Source: Acholoe squamosa (lineage: Eukaryota; Annelida; Polychaeta; Phyllodocida; Polynoidae). From it: DNA of 64,000 nt. Positions 1 through 13,886 of the stretch are shown one piece after another. The notes under the pieces were generated by a model. The model was given only the letters and a program-made list of their open reading frames with translations, was not told the origin of the DNA and did no database searches. The position numbers and the translations under genes are program-made. Each line of letters begins with the position of its first letter. The first letter of the stretch is position 1. The stretch is from positions 36,209,932-36,273,931 of the forward strand of contig OX439052.1 of NCBI GenBank assembly GCA_949317995.1, written 5' to 3'.

Positions 1-1773
1 TGACGTGTGTTGCTGGATACAAATGACCCAGTGCTGATGTTTTGTTACACCATAACAAGACAATTTGTTCACATAGATGCAAAGGTGTGATTTCATTTAA
101 CAATGAGTTATAGCTTATTGCATGGTGTAGATGTAAATATGTAATTTCTCTGAAAAAAAAACAACACTAGAGCAGTGCAGATAACTTTAACTGCTCTTTG
201 AACAAATATCACAGACAACCTTAGTTCTTTGCTGAACAGTTAGAAAGAAATAAACAATGAAGGACATCAGGTTAGCTTTAGGTTTCAAACATGGCTGTTA
301 TGAGTTCACATGTGTGTTCTTAGCTTTTACCGTAATCTCCCGCGTATAAGACGTGTCTTATACAAGGGGTTTTAGTTCTCCTTGGATCCACAAGGGGGAC
401 TCCAAGACCTTTCTTTTGATATGTTACATGCCATAATGGTCACAATAGGGCATAAGGGGCCCAGGGGGCCTAAGCTACACACAGGTTTTTAAATTTTGAA
501 AATTCACTCAGTAGAACAAAAGTTATGAATTTTTCTTTTTTTTTTGAGAATTTTCCAAAACTCTAGGTGCGTCTTTTACGTGCACTGCGTCTTATACGCT
601 GGAGATCACGGTAGTTTCGATTAGAAACCTAGAGATGATGTCTCTGCTTATATCTTGTTTTTTTTCCCCATATGAAACCTAAAGATAAGGCCAAAACAAA
701 ATAAAGTGTTTGTTTCAGGTAACCCGACCCTACCTAGCGAAACAGGGCTGACCCTTACTTTTTTTTTCTCAATTCTAGAAGAAAATATATTTTTTTCCAG
801 CATGTTATCTGAAACACACAACTTTTCTTTATGGCATAAGAACACTCATGAAGCTGTTTTATAGTATTTGTAAACAGAATTGAGACTCGGGTTTGTCTTA
901 TATGAGGGTGAGGCTAATACGAGAGAATTTATGGTATGTGTTTTGCCAGATGTAGGTTTCAAAGTACAGCAGAGTGAAATAAAGGTTCAGTGTGTAGGTC
1001 TCCCTTTAGAGCAAATGAGGAGACAGCCCACTGTCATTCAATATTAAGCAGGTGCAGAACTTTAGGTTGCAAAATAGAAATATAAGATCAGCTTATAAGA
1101 TAAGGGCTGCATGATGTAATCATGGGGCTCCTGTCCCTCTAGCATTCCTTTGTTGCTTTGTTGCTTTAACAAAGTCTATGACATTCCACACATACCAAAA
1201 ACGTCACACCTTTGGTTTGCCATTGAACTCTATGTGTTCTAGTGAAAGTGAAAAAAAAGGGCTGTCTTTCTAGCTTTCCCCCCAAAGGCAGTAATGTATT
1301 TCTGATAGATGCCTTCCCGAGTGATAAGGTTGCTGTACAAAAAAGAGCTAATAACTTCTTTTCACATGCCCAGAAAATGTTCTTTTCACATGGTATTAAA
1401 ACTTAAGTGTTTAAGGCATTGACTGATTTCTGTTTTTTTTTTCCAGAAAGTAAAAGCTACAAGACATCGAAAAAGACTGCTCAAAATGGAGGGCAAAAAA
1501 CGTCTTAATTTGGTGGGAAAGTGGCACCTAAGACCACTGGGTCAATTACCTGTTGAAAATACAACACAAGAGTATGTACCATTTTCTACAGTAAGAGGAA
1601 TAGAAATTCTAAAATGATAATAGAAAAGTAGAAAAGGTGATCACTTTTGGTTGGCCAATCAATGCTGTTTTTTGTTGTATTTAATTTTTTTTCTTTTTTT
1701 TTTGTCAGAAACAGGGCTGATTTTAAAAAATTACAACATTTTCCATATCATTTTATTATTTGTATCAACTTAC
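1..1773. other. Left flank without recognisable gene
   Basis: I see no exon here that I can support. The remaining C-terminal part of MRPL37 (roughly 95 residues by comparison with the human protein) should lie downstream on the minus strand. No long minus-strand open frame with the expected similarity is visible, so it is probably beyond the left edge. The stretch holds one MITE (328-613) and short unclassified AT-rich DNA. Confidence 0.5.
328..613. mobile_element. MITE, TACCGTAATCTC family
   Basis: This is a 286-bp element bounded by inverted repeats: taccgtaatctcccgcg on the left and the imperfect complement ending gagatcacggta on the right. The subterminal motif cgtataagacg / cgtcttatacg is repeated inside both ends. 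Close relatives lie at 18924-19190 (opposite orientation inside) and 21055-21364, and they share the internal text around 'ggatccacaagggg'. There is no coding capacity, so it is a non-autonomous DNA transposon of unassigned superfamily. Confidence 0.75.
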
Positions 1774-4700
1774 CCCAAATCTATGCCTTGCGGCCAGTTT
1801 GGCCTGCGCAAAGAGGAACATGAGCATCTTCGCATTGTTCTGGTGTGTCGGCCACGGCTTATTGCGGAAGATGATGGTGTGTGGGTGCAGAACATCCGTC
1901 TTGCCATTGAACCCTGGAAGATATAGATGAATATCAGTTCCTACTATAGGGGCACGGTTTATATTAGCGTTACATAGCTACGATTTGGCCAGCTCCCGAG
2001 TTGGGTGTCCACTCGGGTCTGACTTGGTTACGCCTGGGGAATGGTGGCAGCACCATTCTCCGGGCTTCTCGGCTTAGACTCAAGGGGTCGCCACCCAACC
2101 CCTGTGACTATATATAGTCGGGTAGGCGGCTGGCAGTGTTAGAATCCTTAGCGGTTCTTTATATAGAGGAGTTACTTCCCCTCTGGCTCTGAATACTTAC
2201 CTGGGTAGGCCATATTTTGAGAATCAAATCAGAACTCGGAAACCTTTAGATTATTGTAAATAGGAACCTTGTTGCCTCTTATGTAACCAGATACATGTCT
2301 TTATTTAGTTCTTTCCGAAATAGTGACCTCCACACTTCAAAATATAATGTCTTTGAAAAGAATTCTCACACACTCACTGTCCCTCTCTATCTTAGTCCTT
2401 CAAGACTGACAGATCCTGGCCTTTCTGACAGATAATAATTTCTTTGTCGTGCTGATGCCAGCAAATAAAGTCATCAGTATCAAATCAGGCCGAACCTTTA
2501 GGGGTGTATCAGCCGATAGGATTGTCATGATACTTTCATGCAGTACTGTAGAGCTTCTTTCTGGAGCTACTTTCATCCACAATGGCAACTGAAAGGTGCT
2601 ACCGTAAATTCTCTTGTATATGCCGTGGCTTATAACAGAACCCATATCAAAATGCAGCTTATAGGATCGGCCCAAAGTCGGTGTGCGGCTTATAGGGGGC
2701 ACTTAACTCTATAGAACAGTACTAAAGCATCACTTTCAGTAATTAGATGCGGTGTATAGCTTCCTCTCTAACTCAAGGTATGGCTTATACGAGGGTGCGG
2801 CATATACAAGGCATTTTATGGTATACGACATTTCCTGGTCAGACAATGGCACCCTATTTTTACTGTGCATACATACCGTTGAAATCTGTGACCTTGTAGA
2901 TGTGAGTCTTCTCTATGTCTAAGGTAGGCAGCAGTGGGTAAAGGTCAGGTAATGTGTGCTGCGTTGACGCATCCACCGTCTCCTCATCAGCAAAAATGGG
3001 TAGCGGCTGTCGACTTGTGACTTGGTATTCCACCGAGTCGCGAATATGGATAGGTTTATCTGTTATACCAAAAATGACATATCTTAGTGGAATTTTATAG
3101 GAAGGTTTTGTCAATTCAAAACCTGGTTTTTATTTCGCCGTTTATACTGATATACAAATGCAAAGTTTATCCCTATTGAATATTACTGTTTTACATGAGC
3201 CAATGATTTCCTCCTAAAAAGTAATGTCAATTTGATTAACATGTTCTGACGAGTGACATTATAGATGACCGAAGGGCGGGCATGATGTATGAATATTACA
3301 ACAGCGAGTTACTAACAAGTGATACATCTGGTCAAATGGACAAACACTCCTTAACCTTTTGAGGCACACAGTGTGTGTTAATGTGTCTTGATTTTTTTTA
3401 CCTTTAGAAGGGACAAATAGCTACTGATGGTGCATTATGGTGACCCTGCACGATTGACACACTCCTAAATGGTAATGGAGTGGGTGAGTAATAGTTGTTA
3501 AAGCCATTTTTACAGCTATGGTCATATTCATGGCGAGAAAGTCTACATTACATGATTTCACTGAGGAATGTGTCGGTGCCTGCGCATATGTGCACCACAC
3601 ACATCCGAGGGGATAGGAAAGAAAAGATATAGACCCTTTTAAGTGGGCTAGGGAAGCCTAAATAGTAATGGAACCTAGAGACATTGCCCATAAATGTTTA
3701 ACACCTAATTTAGTCGTTGAAGTGTTAGTTTTGCGGTGTACCTTGGTAGTTAAAGTGCGTGTGTAGGTAGATGTCGGTGTGGATGAGGCGGTCCATCAAC
3801 AGGTCTGGATAGAAGCCACCCAGGGTCTGACTCAGTCGCACCAACCCACGCATCAGGATACGTCTACAGAAAATAATCATTAAATATTTTTCAAACAATA
3901 CTTTATCAATCAAAATATTTCAAAATCGGTCTGATATAGAAGGTGGTTTGGAGAAAATTCACTTTGTTAATGCCACAATAATGACTGATGTAATCGATCA
4001 TAATAAATTCACTTACGCACGCTTCTCGTACCGAATCCCAAATTCCCGCTTGAATTTCCAGCCAGGGATCGCGTTGTTAAAGCGCTTTGGGAGGCGGTCC
4101 TTTGTGGGGTCCCAGACATTGGCCTGCAGGATGTATCTTTGTGTAAGCTCATCCTGAAACCAAAACCATATTTTTTTTTGCTACCTATATATCAAATTGC
4201 TAAAACATAATGTACATTGTCTTATTGAGAGAGAAAGTGCGACTTTGTAAAAGTAAAAATCTTTTCTTTTAGTTTTACATACGCCATTTTGCAATTTTTC
4301 CAAGGAGATCATAACACTTTGCTTTAATGATACCCCTCATTTGAAACCTTTGCTCCTAAAAAACCAAGTGTGATCATTAAACGAAGCAGTTTAATAGGCC
4401 TACCTGATCGGGTACTTCGGCTTGTCCCATGAGTGAGGCGACACAGTCAGGCAGCGAGTAGAATGGTTGTGTCTTGGTGAGAACGCACATCTGTGTTTCA
4501 CCTTAAAGATGAACAATTGTATGAAAGGATTATATGATAAGATGTGTGATATCAAATTCATTAAAAGCTTTTTAGGTTTGGTTTAAAAGAAACATATTGA
4601 ATAATATAAAAATCACATTAAAATACAGAGAAGAGCAAAGACGCCATCTTGGAGTGCACAATCCAAACACATGAACTCAGGGATGTAAGTCAGGGTGTGT

Positions 4701-7316
4701 GAAAATTCTGAATGTACACATAGAAGTTCTGAATTCATTGTAAAATACTACAAAAAATTGACCTAAGAAAAGAACATTGGGTAGATCTATAGTCATCTCA
4801 ACCTCTGCAAAATTCTGAAATCAGACAAAATTTTGAAAACGTCCATCCCTGTGAACTGTTTGTACTCTAACCCAAATTCTAGAGAGCGAGTGAGTAATGG
4901 TTCTTTTAAGGTTAATAACGCCATTTGAACAGCTATGGTCATACTCATGGTGGAAAAACTACATTAGGCATCACTTGAGCAGATGAATGTCGGGGATCAT
5001 GCATATGTTACACCAGTCATAGAGGGGACAGAAAAGATGAGATACTAGTAATTACTTTTTTTATTATTTGGGGAAGCCCCTAAAATATTACACTTAAATG
5101 TTAGAAGATACACCTACCTCCGGACACCCTTGTACTGCGCCGGTACTCATATATAGGCTGGTCATGGTAGTCGGGGTGGTCCTCTGGTTTAGGTTCGGGA
5201 TCAAACAACGGGTGGTCTGGGCGAACAAATGGTTCAAGCGGAGGATCCCGCTTGTCTACAAACTCCTCAGCTGCGTCTATTACTTCCACACCTATGGGTA
5301 GAATGTTGGAATTTTTGTAAATTCACTCAAATACCTCATGTATAGGGCGCATCTGACTGTGACTTGATTTTGAGAATTTCAGTACTGTTCCACCCTATAA
5401 GATCCTCTACTATAAGGTGCACCCCGAACTAAGGAAACAAGCTGGAGTTTTTTTAATGTAACCGTGAGTAAAGTCAGTTAAACCCCACTTGAAATTGGAT
5501 AGGGTTTCCCAGTATAACCAGTGCCCATTGGCCAATACTCTTGTAAAGCTTCTGGGGCTTTTATATTAAGTAGATTCAACTCATTTTAAGCCTTGTATAC
5601 GTCAATTTCGTCTCACTAGTCCATTTGGTGTTGATATGATATATGACCTAGGGCTTGGTGCTTTTCCAACAACTCTTCCTTCAACCTTTAGGTCTGGAAG
5701 CCATGCTCTGTCTCCAGGCGATAGTTCGTTGGCTTCAGCAGCTCTGTGACAACGATCATAGTTAATACACATTTGTTTCCTATAGTCTCTCTCTCTCCTC
5801 CTGACAAGATCGGCGTCAGGAGTACGGGGTTTCAGTTCATCTGGGTGAACCGGAACTCTGGTCTTCAGCTTACGCCCGATGTTGAGCTGAGCTGGTGAGA
5901 ATCCATTCTGTAGTAGAGTATTCCTGTAGGGAGAAGTCTAAGGTATTCATCGTCTGCCTTGTTCAAGATTGAGTTTATTGTCTGAACAGTTCTCTCTACC
6001 TCACCGTTTGACTGGGGGTATCTTGGAGATGATGTAAGATGTTCAAATTGGTATTGATCTGCGAAGCGTTTAAACTCCGCTGATGCGAACTGTGGTCCAT
6101 TGTCACTAAACAGAACATCAGGGATGCCTTGATGGAAGAACATCCTTTTCATTTTGGCGACTGTCTCAGATGTATCAACATTTTTGGTTACTTGATATAC
6201 CTCAATGTCTCTGGAGTAATAGTCAACGAGGAGTAGGTATGTCAGCCCTTTGTGGTAGAAAAAAATCGGCTGCCACTCTTGACCAGGGACGTTCAGGGAA
6301 TTCCGTTCCTTTCATAGGTTCAACCCTTTCTCTCCTGTGTTTCTCACAAGTGACACAATTTTTCACCGTCTTCTCAATGTCTTTGGTTATACCGGGCCAC
6401 CATACTGCGGAGCTTGCATTAGCTCTAGTTTTAGTCAGTCCTTGGGTGTCCATCATGTAGTTTTCTTAAGACATCAACTCTGAGACTAGATGGTACAATG
6501 ATTTATTTACCATGTAGTAGCAATCCTTCATGTAGGGAGAGGTTTCCTCTTTCAGTCCAGTATTTAACTAGTGGACCAGATATTTCCCATCTAGCGTCTG
6601 GCCATCCATGTTTTACATGGTGCATGGCAACGCTCAAAGTCTCATCTTGTTTAAGTGCTTGGTGGATTTCATCTAGACATTTATCTGATTCTGGAAGGCA
6701 CACCAAGATAGCATTTACATATGCCTCAAACTCATATTGAAGATCCACTGCTTGTTGATCTTCTCTTAATTATTCATGTGGTGCTAGTGAGAGAGCATCT
6801 GCCATAGTTAGAAGTTAACCAGGCACATGGCTGATTGTGAAGTCAAACCTCATCAGTCTGAGTCTGAATCGCTGGATCCTGATTGGCAGTTCATCAATCA
6901 ATTTGGTTGAGAATAATGGCACTAATGGCTTATGGTCCGTTTCAACATGGGACTTCATGCCAATAAGGAGATCGCTGCAGTGTTCAAGAGCCCATGTAGT
7001 TGCCAATGCTTCCTTTTCGATTTGAGCATATCTGGTCTCGGTCTTTGTTTGACCATGATTGTCTTAATTGACCATGTGAGGTACTGCTTATAAGATTCAA
7101 TTTCTGTTTTAGGTTTTGAGCTCTCAGATATAACTTCCTACACCGGTGCGCTTATTAGAAGGAATACAGTATATTTCTGTGAAAGCACCTACCTTTAGCA
7201 GCGACAGGTTTGGGCGGTGATATCGGGTGCTTGTAGAACTTGTTGCCCTTGTCGACCCATTTCCTATTCAGCAACCATTTGATGGGCTGTTTGCACATGA
7301 CCACTGTAAGCCGCAT
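1774..7316 (-). CDS. MRPL37: Mitochondrial large ribosomal subunit protein mL37 (MRPL37), 3' end missing
   Basis: This is a structural protein of the mitochondrial 39S subunit. Coding exons on the minus strand are 7193-7316, 5118-5291, 4404-4501, 4017-4153, 3742-3863, 2877-3059 and 1774-1913. All junctions are GT-AG, phases agree, and together they encode 326 residues. The first exon starts at ATG 7316 and gives a basic, mitochondrial-targeting-like N-terminus; an acceptor-like site just upstream suggests a 5' UTR exon. Similarity to human MRPL37 is clearest in the exon with MCVLTKTQPFYSLP (4404-4501), the exon with PLPIFADEE...LYPLLPTLDI (2877-3059) and the exon with HPHTIIFRNKPWP...LFAQAKL (1774-1913). 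Human MRPL37 has 423 residues, so about 95 C-terminal residues are absent from the visible exons. The first intron contains a Gypsy remnant and the last seen intron contains a MITE. Confidence 0.85.
2602..2824. mobile_element. MITE-like repeat with GCGGCTTATA motifs
   Basis: This ~223-bp repeat lies in the intron between the last two visible MRPL37 exons. It starts taccgtaaattctcttg and ends caaggcattttatggta, an imperfect inverted repeat, and contains several copies of the motif g(c/t)ggcttata. Related, more decayed copies are at about 26586-26738, 28390-28600, 35488-35672 and 40575-40705. No coding capacity. Confidence 0.6.
5640..7040 (-). mobile_element. Degenerate Gypsy-type LTR retrotransposon fragment (RNase H to integrase)
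   Basis: Broken minus-strand frames in the first MRPL37 intron read in order as a Ty3/Gypsy pol 3' half. RNase H lies at ~6815-7030 (EKEALATTWALEHC, VETDHKPLVPLF). The integrase zinc-binding region lies at ~6223-6456 (WWPGITKDI, CVTCEKHRRE). The integrase core lies at ~5865-6152 (LFSDNGPQF, SNGEVERTVQT, with an acidic residue in the expected place for the last catalytic Glu). A C-terminal segment resembling the 'GD.AWL' region runs down to ~5640. Frames are shifted several times and no LTR is recognisable, so this is a dead, 5'-truncated copy. Confidence 0.85.
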
Positions 7317-7987
7317 TCTGAGGCCTGTGCAGCTGTGGAGACAACAAAAAGTTGAGTTCAAATGTAGCATATTGATTCAAATACCGTATATCATCTGAGC
7401 GACCAGTACCTTATAAACCAGTATGTTGATCCTGTCATAGAATTCACCTTCTCCCGCAAATTCATTACTATCATTACCTTACTTCACCAAAATATTTGTC
7501 TTTCTCATTTCCGTGAGGCTACGGAGTGACTCTTTACTCTTTTATCCTAAACCAACTTGACTCTACTATTTTGTAAACTTGTTGACCAATTATGCATGTT
7601 GTACATCATTTCTTTCTTTTTATTTTGTTATGAAACTCATAACGGTTTATTGCTATGGTTTTCCGTACATAATTGAGCGACTGACCTGCGTGTAAGGTGA
7701 ATATATGAATCTAAAAGACAATTTATAAGGGATGCACAATAGTCAATTTAACAAAAATCTAGTTAACAATTACAATTTGAAGTTACAGGTTAACAAATAC
7801 AGTCACAATTTAGCTGCACAAGCAGACTGTCAACAAGGAACCGCGAATATATACAAATGTGTATGAATAAAGGAAGATGGAGGAAGGGGGATAATGTGAT
7901 AACCTCCAGGAAATTGTAAGCCAAGGATTCAGTGTTTAAGTTAATAAAGGTTCAGCAGCCACGTATAATCTCGTCTGAGGTTTGCAG

Positions 7988-8097
<110 letters not shown>

Positions 8098-8239
8098 TTT
8101 ATGGTATCAAAGAGTCAACAAGAAAGCGTTCAAAGATTAAAACATTAGAGCTGAGAGTATGTCTTGGAGAGACAGAGAGAAAACGAGGGAAGGGTATAGA
8201 TCCTACCGCCATTGGTCCCTTGCTGATCACAGTGTCACA

Positions 8240-8400
8240 CACCATTGTTACCGCCATGCCGCCCATGTGCTGCCCAAGTCCCATGCCTCCCATGTCCCAT
8301 GCCGCCCATGTCCATGCCACCCATCTCCCATGCCGCCTATCTCCCATGCTGCCCATCTCCCATCCATCCATCCCATGTCTACCTCCCACCCCATGTCACA
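8240..8400. repeat. Imperfect minisatellite, cccatgccgccca-like units
   Basis: About ten imperfect copies of a short unit resembling 'cccatgccgcccat(ct)' lie in tandem here. Both strands are open over short distances only because of the repeat. I see no gene in it. Confidence 0.75.
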
Positions 8401-10511
8401 CTTTCTGGTCACACACTTCACATCCTTCCATCTGCCAGGTGTTTATGGGAAAGATCAGAAGGACTTTGAGCTTTCCCACGATGCTATTTCTCTTAAAGGG
8501 ACTGCGGATACTTGTGATTGATGTGTGACCCTGCTACAGTATGTGTCTGTATGGGACCCTGCTACAGTATGTGTCTGTATGGGGCCTAATGCTTTGTTTA
8601 TGAGAGAATCTTGAAATTAAACCTATCAATAAACAAAATTGGAAGGCCTTCAAAATCAACTATATCAAAAGATATTTGCCCAGATAACCATAACATGCAC
8701 TGCCCCCATACCTACTCTATGCCCTCCTCTTCTCATACATCTTAAATCTGTCTATAAGTGGGGTTAGAGACAGTTTGATTACCCTTTTATTTAGGGTAAA
8801 AAGAGCCCTAAATCCCATGCATTTCTCCATAGGAAAAAAACCAACAGTATTTACCATGTCACAGCCATCAAAGTACACCTTGAATGTAAATTCTATTACA
8901 TGGATAACTTTGTCCTACTTTTTGTCTCACTATATATGACTAATTTTTGGGAGTTCAGCTGTACCAGAAATAGGGCTAAATAACAGGTTTTGATGGTCTA
9001 TGTGAAACCTTGCAATCTCAATATAAACAAAGCATACCCCATGAAATGTTTTTTCATCATCTATCAAAATTTTTTCATGTAAATAGAAATATGACTCATG
9101 GGGTCTTTGAAGGGTGTGTGATAGGGCATATGCTGTGTAATAGAATAGTTTTTTGGTGGTGCATGTAATCTGCTAGAGGCCAAAATAGCAATTAAAACTT
9201 GGTAATCATAAAAAAACTCGGTTTAGGGCTAGTAGAAAGGAGGTCAGAAAGGTGGTGTCAAAGGCCCTTCTCTCGTTTAATAACTTTCAGAATAGGCCTA
9301 GGGCTAGGCTATATACCGTATATCCACGATTATAAGCCCAGGCTTATACTGATTTCAAATGGGAAATTGATCAGGCTTATAAACAGGGCAGGCTTATAAT
9401 TTATACACTTGAAAATCACAATTAGGGACCCCAGAAAAAATTAAATCTATTAGCTACCACAGTTGACCAGTTCTTTTTGGATAGAGCCTGAGCAAGGAAA
9501 TCTAAATCTTTTAGAATTTTGTTTCTATCTATCGTAGAACCCAAGATATGATGAAATATATGTTGATAAATCCCAGGATTTGCTACCCATACATTTCTAT
9601 TATAATAGAGCTCAGAAGTTGTGACCAAAGACATCCAAAATCTAGGTTCTTTCCAAAACACCTTACTCTCGGAGGTCACTGAGCTCCACTTTCAATCAAC
9701 AAAATCCTTTGGGAGCATGGGAGAGCATCGTCGGATTGTTCTGAATTTTTTTACAGTGCATATTGAGGTAAAGTCCAATCCAACTACTGAGTAGCAACCA
9801 GTAGTTGGGTTAATAACTTCATGGTTTGGGCATATTCTGAAAATACTATGTTTTTAACAATATCCAAATGCAATTTTTTCTCACATGGAAATACTTGTGT
9901 TATATATGGTTGAATAGGCCTTTCTTGTCTCTATACATATGACTATTAACCTGTAAAAATGTGTTAAAGAGCACTCTATCAGAGAAGAGGTTCTACAGAG
10001 TGTCTGGGGACTCTGCCTAGGTAGGCACTTACCTACCCCAGTACATGGTTCTGCTGCAGTAGAGGTGTGAATCTGTGATAAAGCTGAAACTGGGAAGTGC
10101 TAAACTCTCCTTTCTTTGACAGCTCATTGTGTAGCTATTTATTGGGGGATCTTAACAAACATGGGCTCATTTTAAAGGGCCTGATTAGGGGTTTAATATT
10201 AATCTATTTGAGAAATAATTGATGCAGGCAAACACCCCAGTCTCCCTAAGTGAAGTTAACCCATAACTTTGAAAGCATTTTTTTTTTGTATAAAGGCCAA
10301 ATCTCACATAAAAGACAATAGTTCCCACACTTTCTACAGAAAAAAATGGTTTAGAAAATGTCTAGGGTTTTTCTTTTCATAAAGCAACAGGATGTTTGCC
10401 AGACCCCACAAAAATTTTAGCCTGCCATTCGCTATAACCCTTCCACCAGCTTCTCCATATTAGGCCCTTGCCTGTTTGCCAGAATTCAATCCTATGTATA
10501 TCATTTATATA
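8401..10511. other. Intergenic DNA, no gene seen
   Basis: There is no supportable exon or RNA gene. The visible features are a short direct duplication of 'ccctgctacagtatgtgtctgtatggg' type near 8527-8583 and a short cluster of 'aggcttata' motifs near 9315-9405, resembling the GCGGCTTATA repeats elsewhere. Confidence 0.5.
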
Positions 10512-10977
10512 GCAATGGATAGAGCTGATAAAAAGAAGTGGATTTCCTTTTTTAAATGAAGACTTTATGTCAATTTAAAGGGAAATTCTGACCAATTCAA
10601 GATCTCATATCAACTCCATAATTTTGCACCAATTCTGTCAGATCGCTAAATAGCAGATGATATTATGTCGAGATAAATTCCCTTTAAATTGTTAAAATTT
10701 GATATGATACATTGACTTTCAACCTATTATGGGGAACTCTTCCATACATGAAAAGAAAATTGTCCAAAAACAATGATTTAAGAGATATAGCCACCCCTGT
10801 ATCCGATATGCTTGATCACAAATCTGGACCCTATTTAAACTCTTAACACTGGCAGACTTTTGGGTTCAATTTGGGGTCTTTGATCAGTCATAACTTCGCT
10901 CATACTTGGCATAAAGACTTCATTTAAAGAGCAAATCCACTTCTTTTGATGAGATCTATTCGTTGCTTAATAGATAA
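10512..10977. mobile_element. MITE with ~55-bp terminal inverted repeats
   Basis: The left end reads gcaatggatagagctgat, then aagaagtggatttcc, then taaatgaagactttatg. The right end is its imperfect reverse complement (cataaagacttcatttaaa, then aaatccacttctt, then gatctattcgttgc). The element is about 466 bp with no coding capacity. Confidence 0.7.
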
Positions 10978-12713
10978 GATGTATGGGACAAAGTCTTGAA
11001 AACAAAGTAAGTGCCTAGCCTAGGCCCCCTGCACAGCTCTCACTGCAACTCCCTAGGCTAAGCCTTAGGTAGCGAAGTCAGCTGAATATGGCTGCCCGCT
11101 CCCCATTTCTGTCACAGTGGTGAATAGGTGTTGGGAAAACATTGATTCTGAGGGTTCTACTGAGCAGAATTACTTCAAATTAGTATCAAATTAAAGGGAA
11201 AACATATCTCAATCTCACAGGCATAATGTTTTTCTTCTTTCACAATGTTCTCTGTTGATTGTGACAGCTAACAATTGTGTGATTTTGTAAATTCTGTCAG
11301 GCCATACTGTAAGGGTAACTTCAATATCCACGCAATTATTGACAAATACATAGATATTGTCAGTTTTAGACATAGCTAAACATAATACAATATTATGACC
11401 TTATGACCAACATTTAGACTTACATTTTGAGGGGATTTTGGATGATATCAACTGATTATAAAGAGCGGGGTGGTCTTGGGAACTTCTACAACTTTGGACC
11501 AATTTTCCTAAATAAATATTTGTTACAGAAGCTAACAGAACCAACAGGGTTATTCTTCAACATCTTTTTATTCAGAATGTTGTCAGTTGGTACAGCAATA
11601 GAGCTGCGATTTTCCAATCTCCTGAATGCATCATGTCAAAATATTCAACAAAAACTTATTTTGAATTTTAACTTTAGCCTGAAATTTAAAATACTTCTAC
11701 TTGTAGTAAAATTATGCAACTTAGATATGTTAATCTGCTCTTATTTAGCTTTAAGATGGTGTAAATTGTTTAGTAGATGGGCCTATTCAATCAGAATCTA
11801 TCAGTGATTATGTACAGTGATGCCTAGATACTGCACCACAGTGCATGTTCAATGGGGGGTCTTATCTGAATATTTGCGTAAATATACAGGGCTGAGATAT
11901 GACAGAAAGTTTTTTTTCATTTTCAAATTATAAAGTGGTATAATAATGCTTCTAGTAGGCGTATCAACCTGATTCAAAAGGCTATGAATTGCAATTTTTA
12001 AGCTCTGTCATTTGATATATAACTCAAGTATCTAAGTTGAAGCAAAACATTTTGCCTGTCTTCGCTACCTTAGGCTAAGGGGCGCCCCTAGCGGATTCTG
12101 GGGTCCCTATCACAATGGAATACTGTCTACATTTCCATAATTCTCACATTATGATGGTAAATGATAACTCTATCATTCTAGAATGTGCAATCATTTTAAA
12201 GGATATAATGTTAGCCTAACAAAACTGAAAGAATTATGAAAATAATTATTCCAAATAGAAAAATTCAAAAAATTTTATGTGTGACTATGTTACGTATTGT
12301 CACAGTAGGCTCAAGGTCACGGTAATAGGATCGTGTATGGGCAATTTATCCGAGCCTGCAGTATTGGCCACTCAGCCCACTGAGTCTGAGTGAGTGGCAC
12401 TGACAGTCACTCACAACTGGCGAGTCGACTGTCAAGCCAGGTTGCAGGACACTAATTGATGGGAGGTGGCAGCAGGAGACACTTTGTAACTCCGCACTGA
12501 AGGGTGTTGTACAATGATTATTGGTCTAAAATCTGACAGTGGGTAGGCAAACCAGCTATCAAATTAATTCATTAGGGTGTATATTAATCGATTTGAGTGT
12601 TATTTAGGCCGATATTTGATGGTAAGTTGAGGGGGGTGCACTCTATTTAATTAGAAAATTTATTGAAATCATTCACTGCAAAACCCCCAAATCTGGGTAT
12701 GGCCGCACTCTAA
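10978..12713. other. Intergenic DNA, no gene seen
   Basis: The 126-codon open frame at 11427-11807 shows no recognisable family or domain and has base composition like its surroundings. I treat the stretch as non-coding. Confidence 0.45.
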
Positions 12714-13033
12714 GGCCAATGGAACTCACATTGCAGTTTACCGTCCACCGCCCGCATGCCTTTGAAGTGGCCGCATGGAAAATTTTTATTATTCATTATT
12801 TCAAAAAATCTGAAAAATTTCTCCAAAATATATTTGGACATGATAACAATGACCAAAGGGGGCATATTTGGTATCAAATTGAAGCTTACGATGCAAGGAA
12901 TGCAGTCGACATGGTCTCATCTACAACCTCAACGTACCCTTGTTATGTTTAATAGATAATGAATAATGAAAAAATGCCTCATCACTTTTCAAAAAGTCCT
13001 GGACGGTAAACTGCAACCTGACTTCCCATGGCC
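12714..13033. mobile_element. Harbinger-like MITE with TAA target duplication
   Basis: This is a 320-bp element with inverted ends: ggccaatggaactcac, then gcagtttaccgtcc on the left, and ggacggtaaactgc, then gacttcccatggcc on the right. It is flanked on both sides by taa, which fits the 3-bp TWA target duplication of PIF/Harbinger elements. There is no coding capacity. Confidence 0.7.
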
Positions 13034-13886
13034 TAAGCCTAAGCCTTGCTTAGCCTAAGGTAGGTACATCACACAATGCCTACACCACTCCTCTGGGAGT
13101 GTCCATCATTTGTGACGCATTTTTTGTGACCCAACAAATTGCTGCACTGGAAATTAAACTGCACTGAAATTGGCATATTCTTACAGAACAAAGAATAAAT
13201 GAACACATATAAGAAATTATCTTGGTATTTCATGGCTTATTTTACCTATATGAAAATTTTTCGGGGAAATTGGTGCATTTCTAGACATTTTTGTAGATTT
13301 CTGAAGTGGATGACTGAAAAGGTCATCTAAATCAAGTTGTCCAAAATGAAAAAGTAGAATGAAACTAAAAGAAAGTAATAGTATGTTTCATGGCGTTTCA
13401 TATAAGGTCTAGTTTGTGCATGTGGACTGAATAGTACAGCTGGTGACTGCAAAAGAAATTCGAAAAATCACATTTTCCTGTGTGAAGGTGCGAAATGGTG
13501 ATTTGGCAGTTTTAAAACCGTCACTGCATGACCCATGTACCGGGTACATCAGACAGGTGTGACACTTACAATACCTGCTTAGATAAACTTGTTTCACAGG
13601 CTCCCTGACTTTGGGAGCAATTAACTGATTTTTTACGATTTCCCGACCATGTGAACTTGCTACCACACAGGAAAAAATTATTTGATCGTGTCATCAAAAT
13701 CTAGGTCATGAACTAATGTAGGTCAGATATATAGGTCATGGGAAAATTAGGTCAAGGTAAAATTTCGTACAGGTAAACATCCGGGTCAGATAGCTTTTTA
13801 TTTCATGCTGATATTGTGGTTCATTCCAATTGAATTGACATTTTACTAACTTACCTCCCTTTCATTTCTTCATTTATTATGGCTAA

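Noticed and set aside
1444-1616. Plus-strand exon after a ttttttttccag acceptor-like site
   Set aside because: The ~56-codon frame is basic and of no known family, with no partner exons on that strand.
11427-11807. 126-codon plus-strand open frame
   Set aside because: No domain, no similarity that I recognise, no splice or polyA context, and composition like the surrounding intergenic DNA.
13409-13666. 85-codon minus-strand open frame with several Cys
   Set aside because: No recognisable family, no splice context and no neighbours on that strand. It is likely to be chance.
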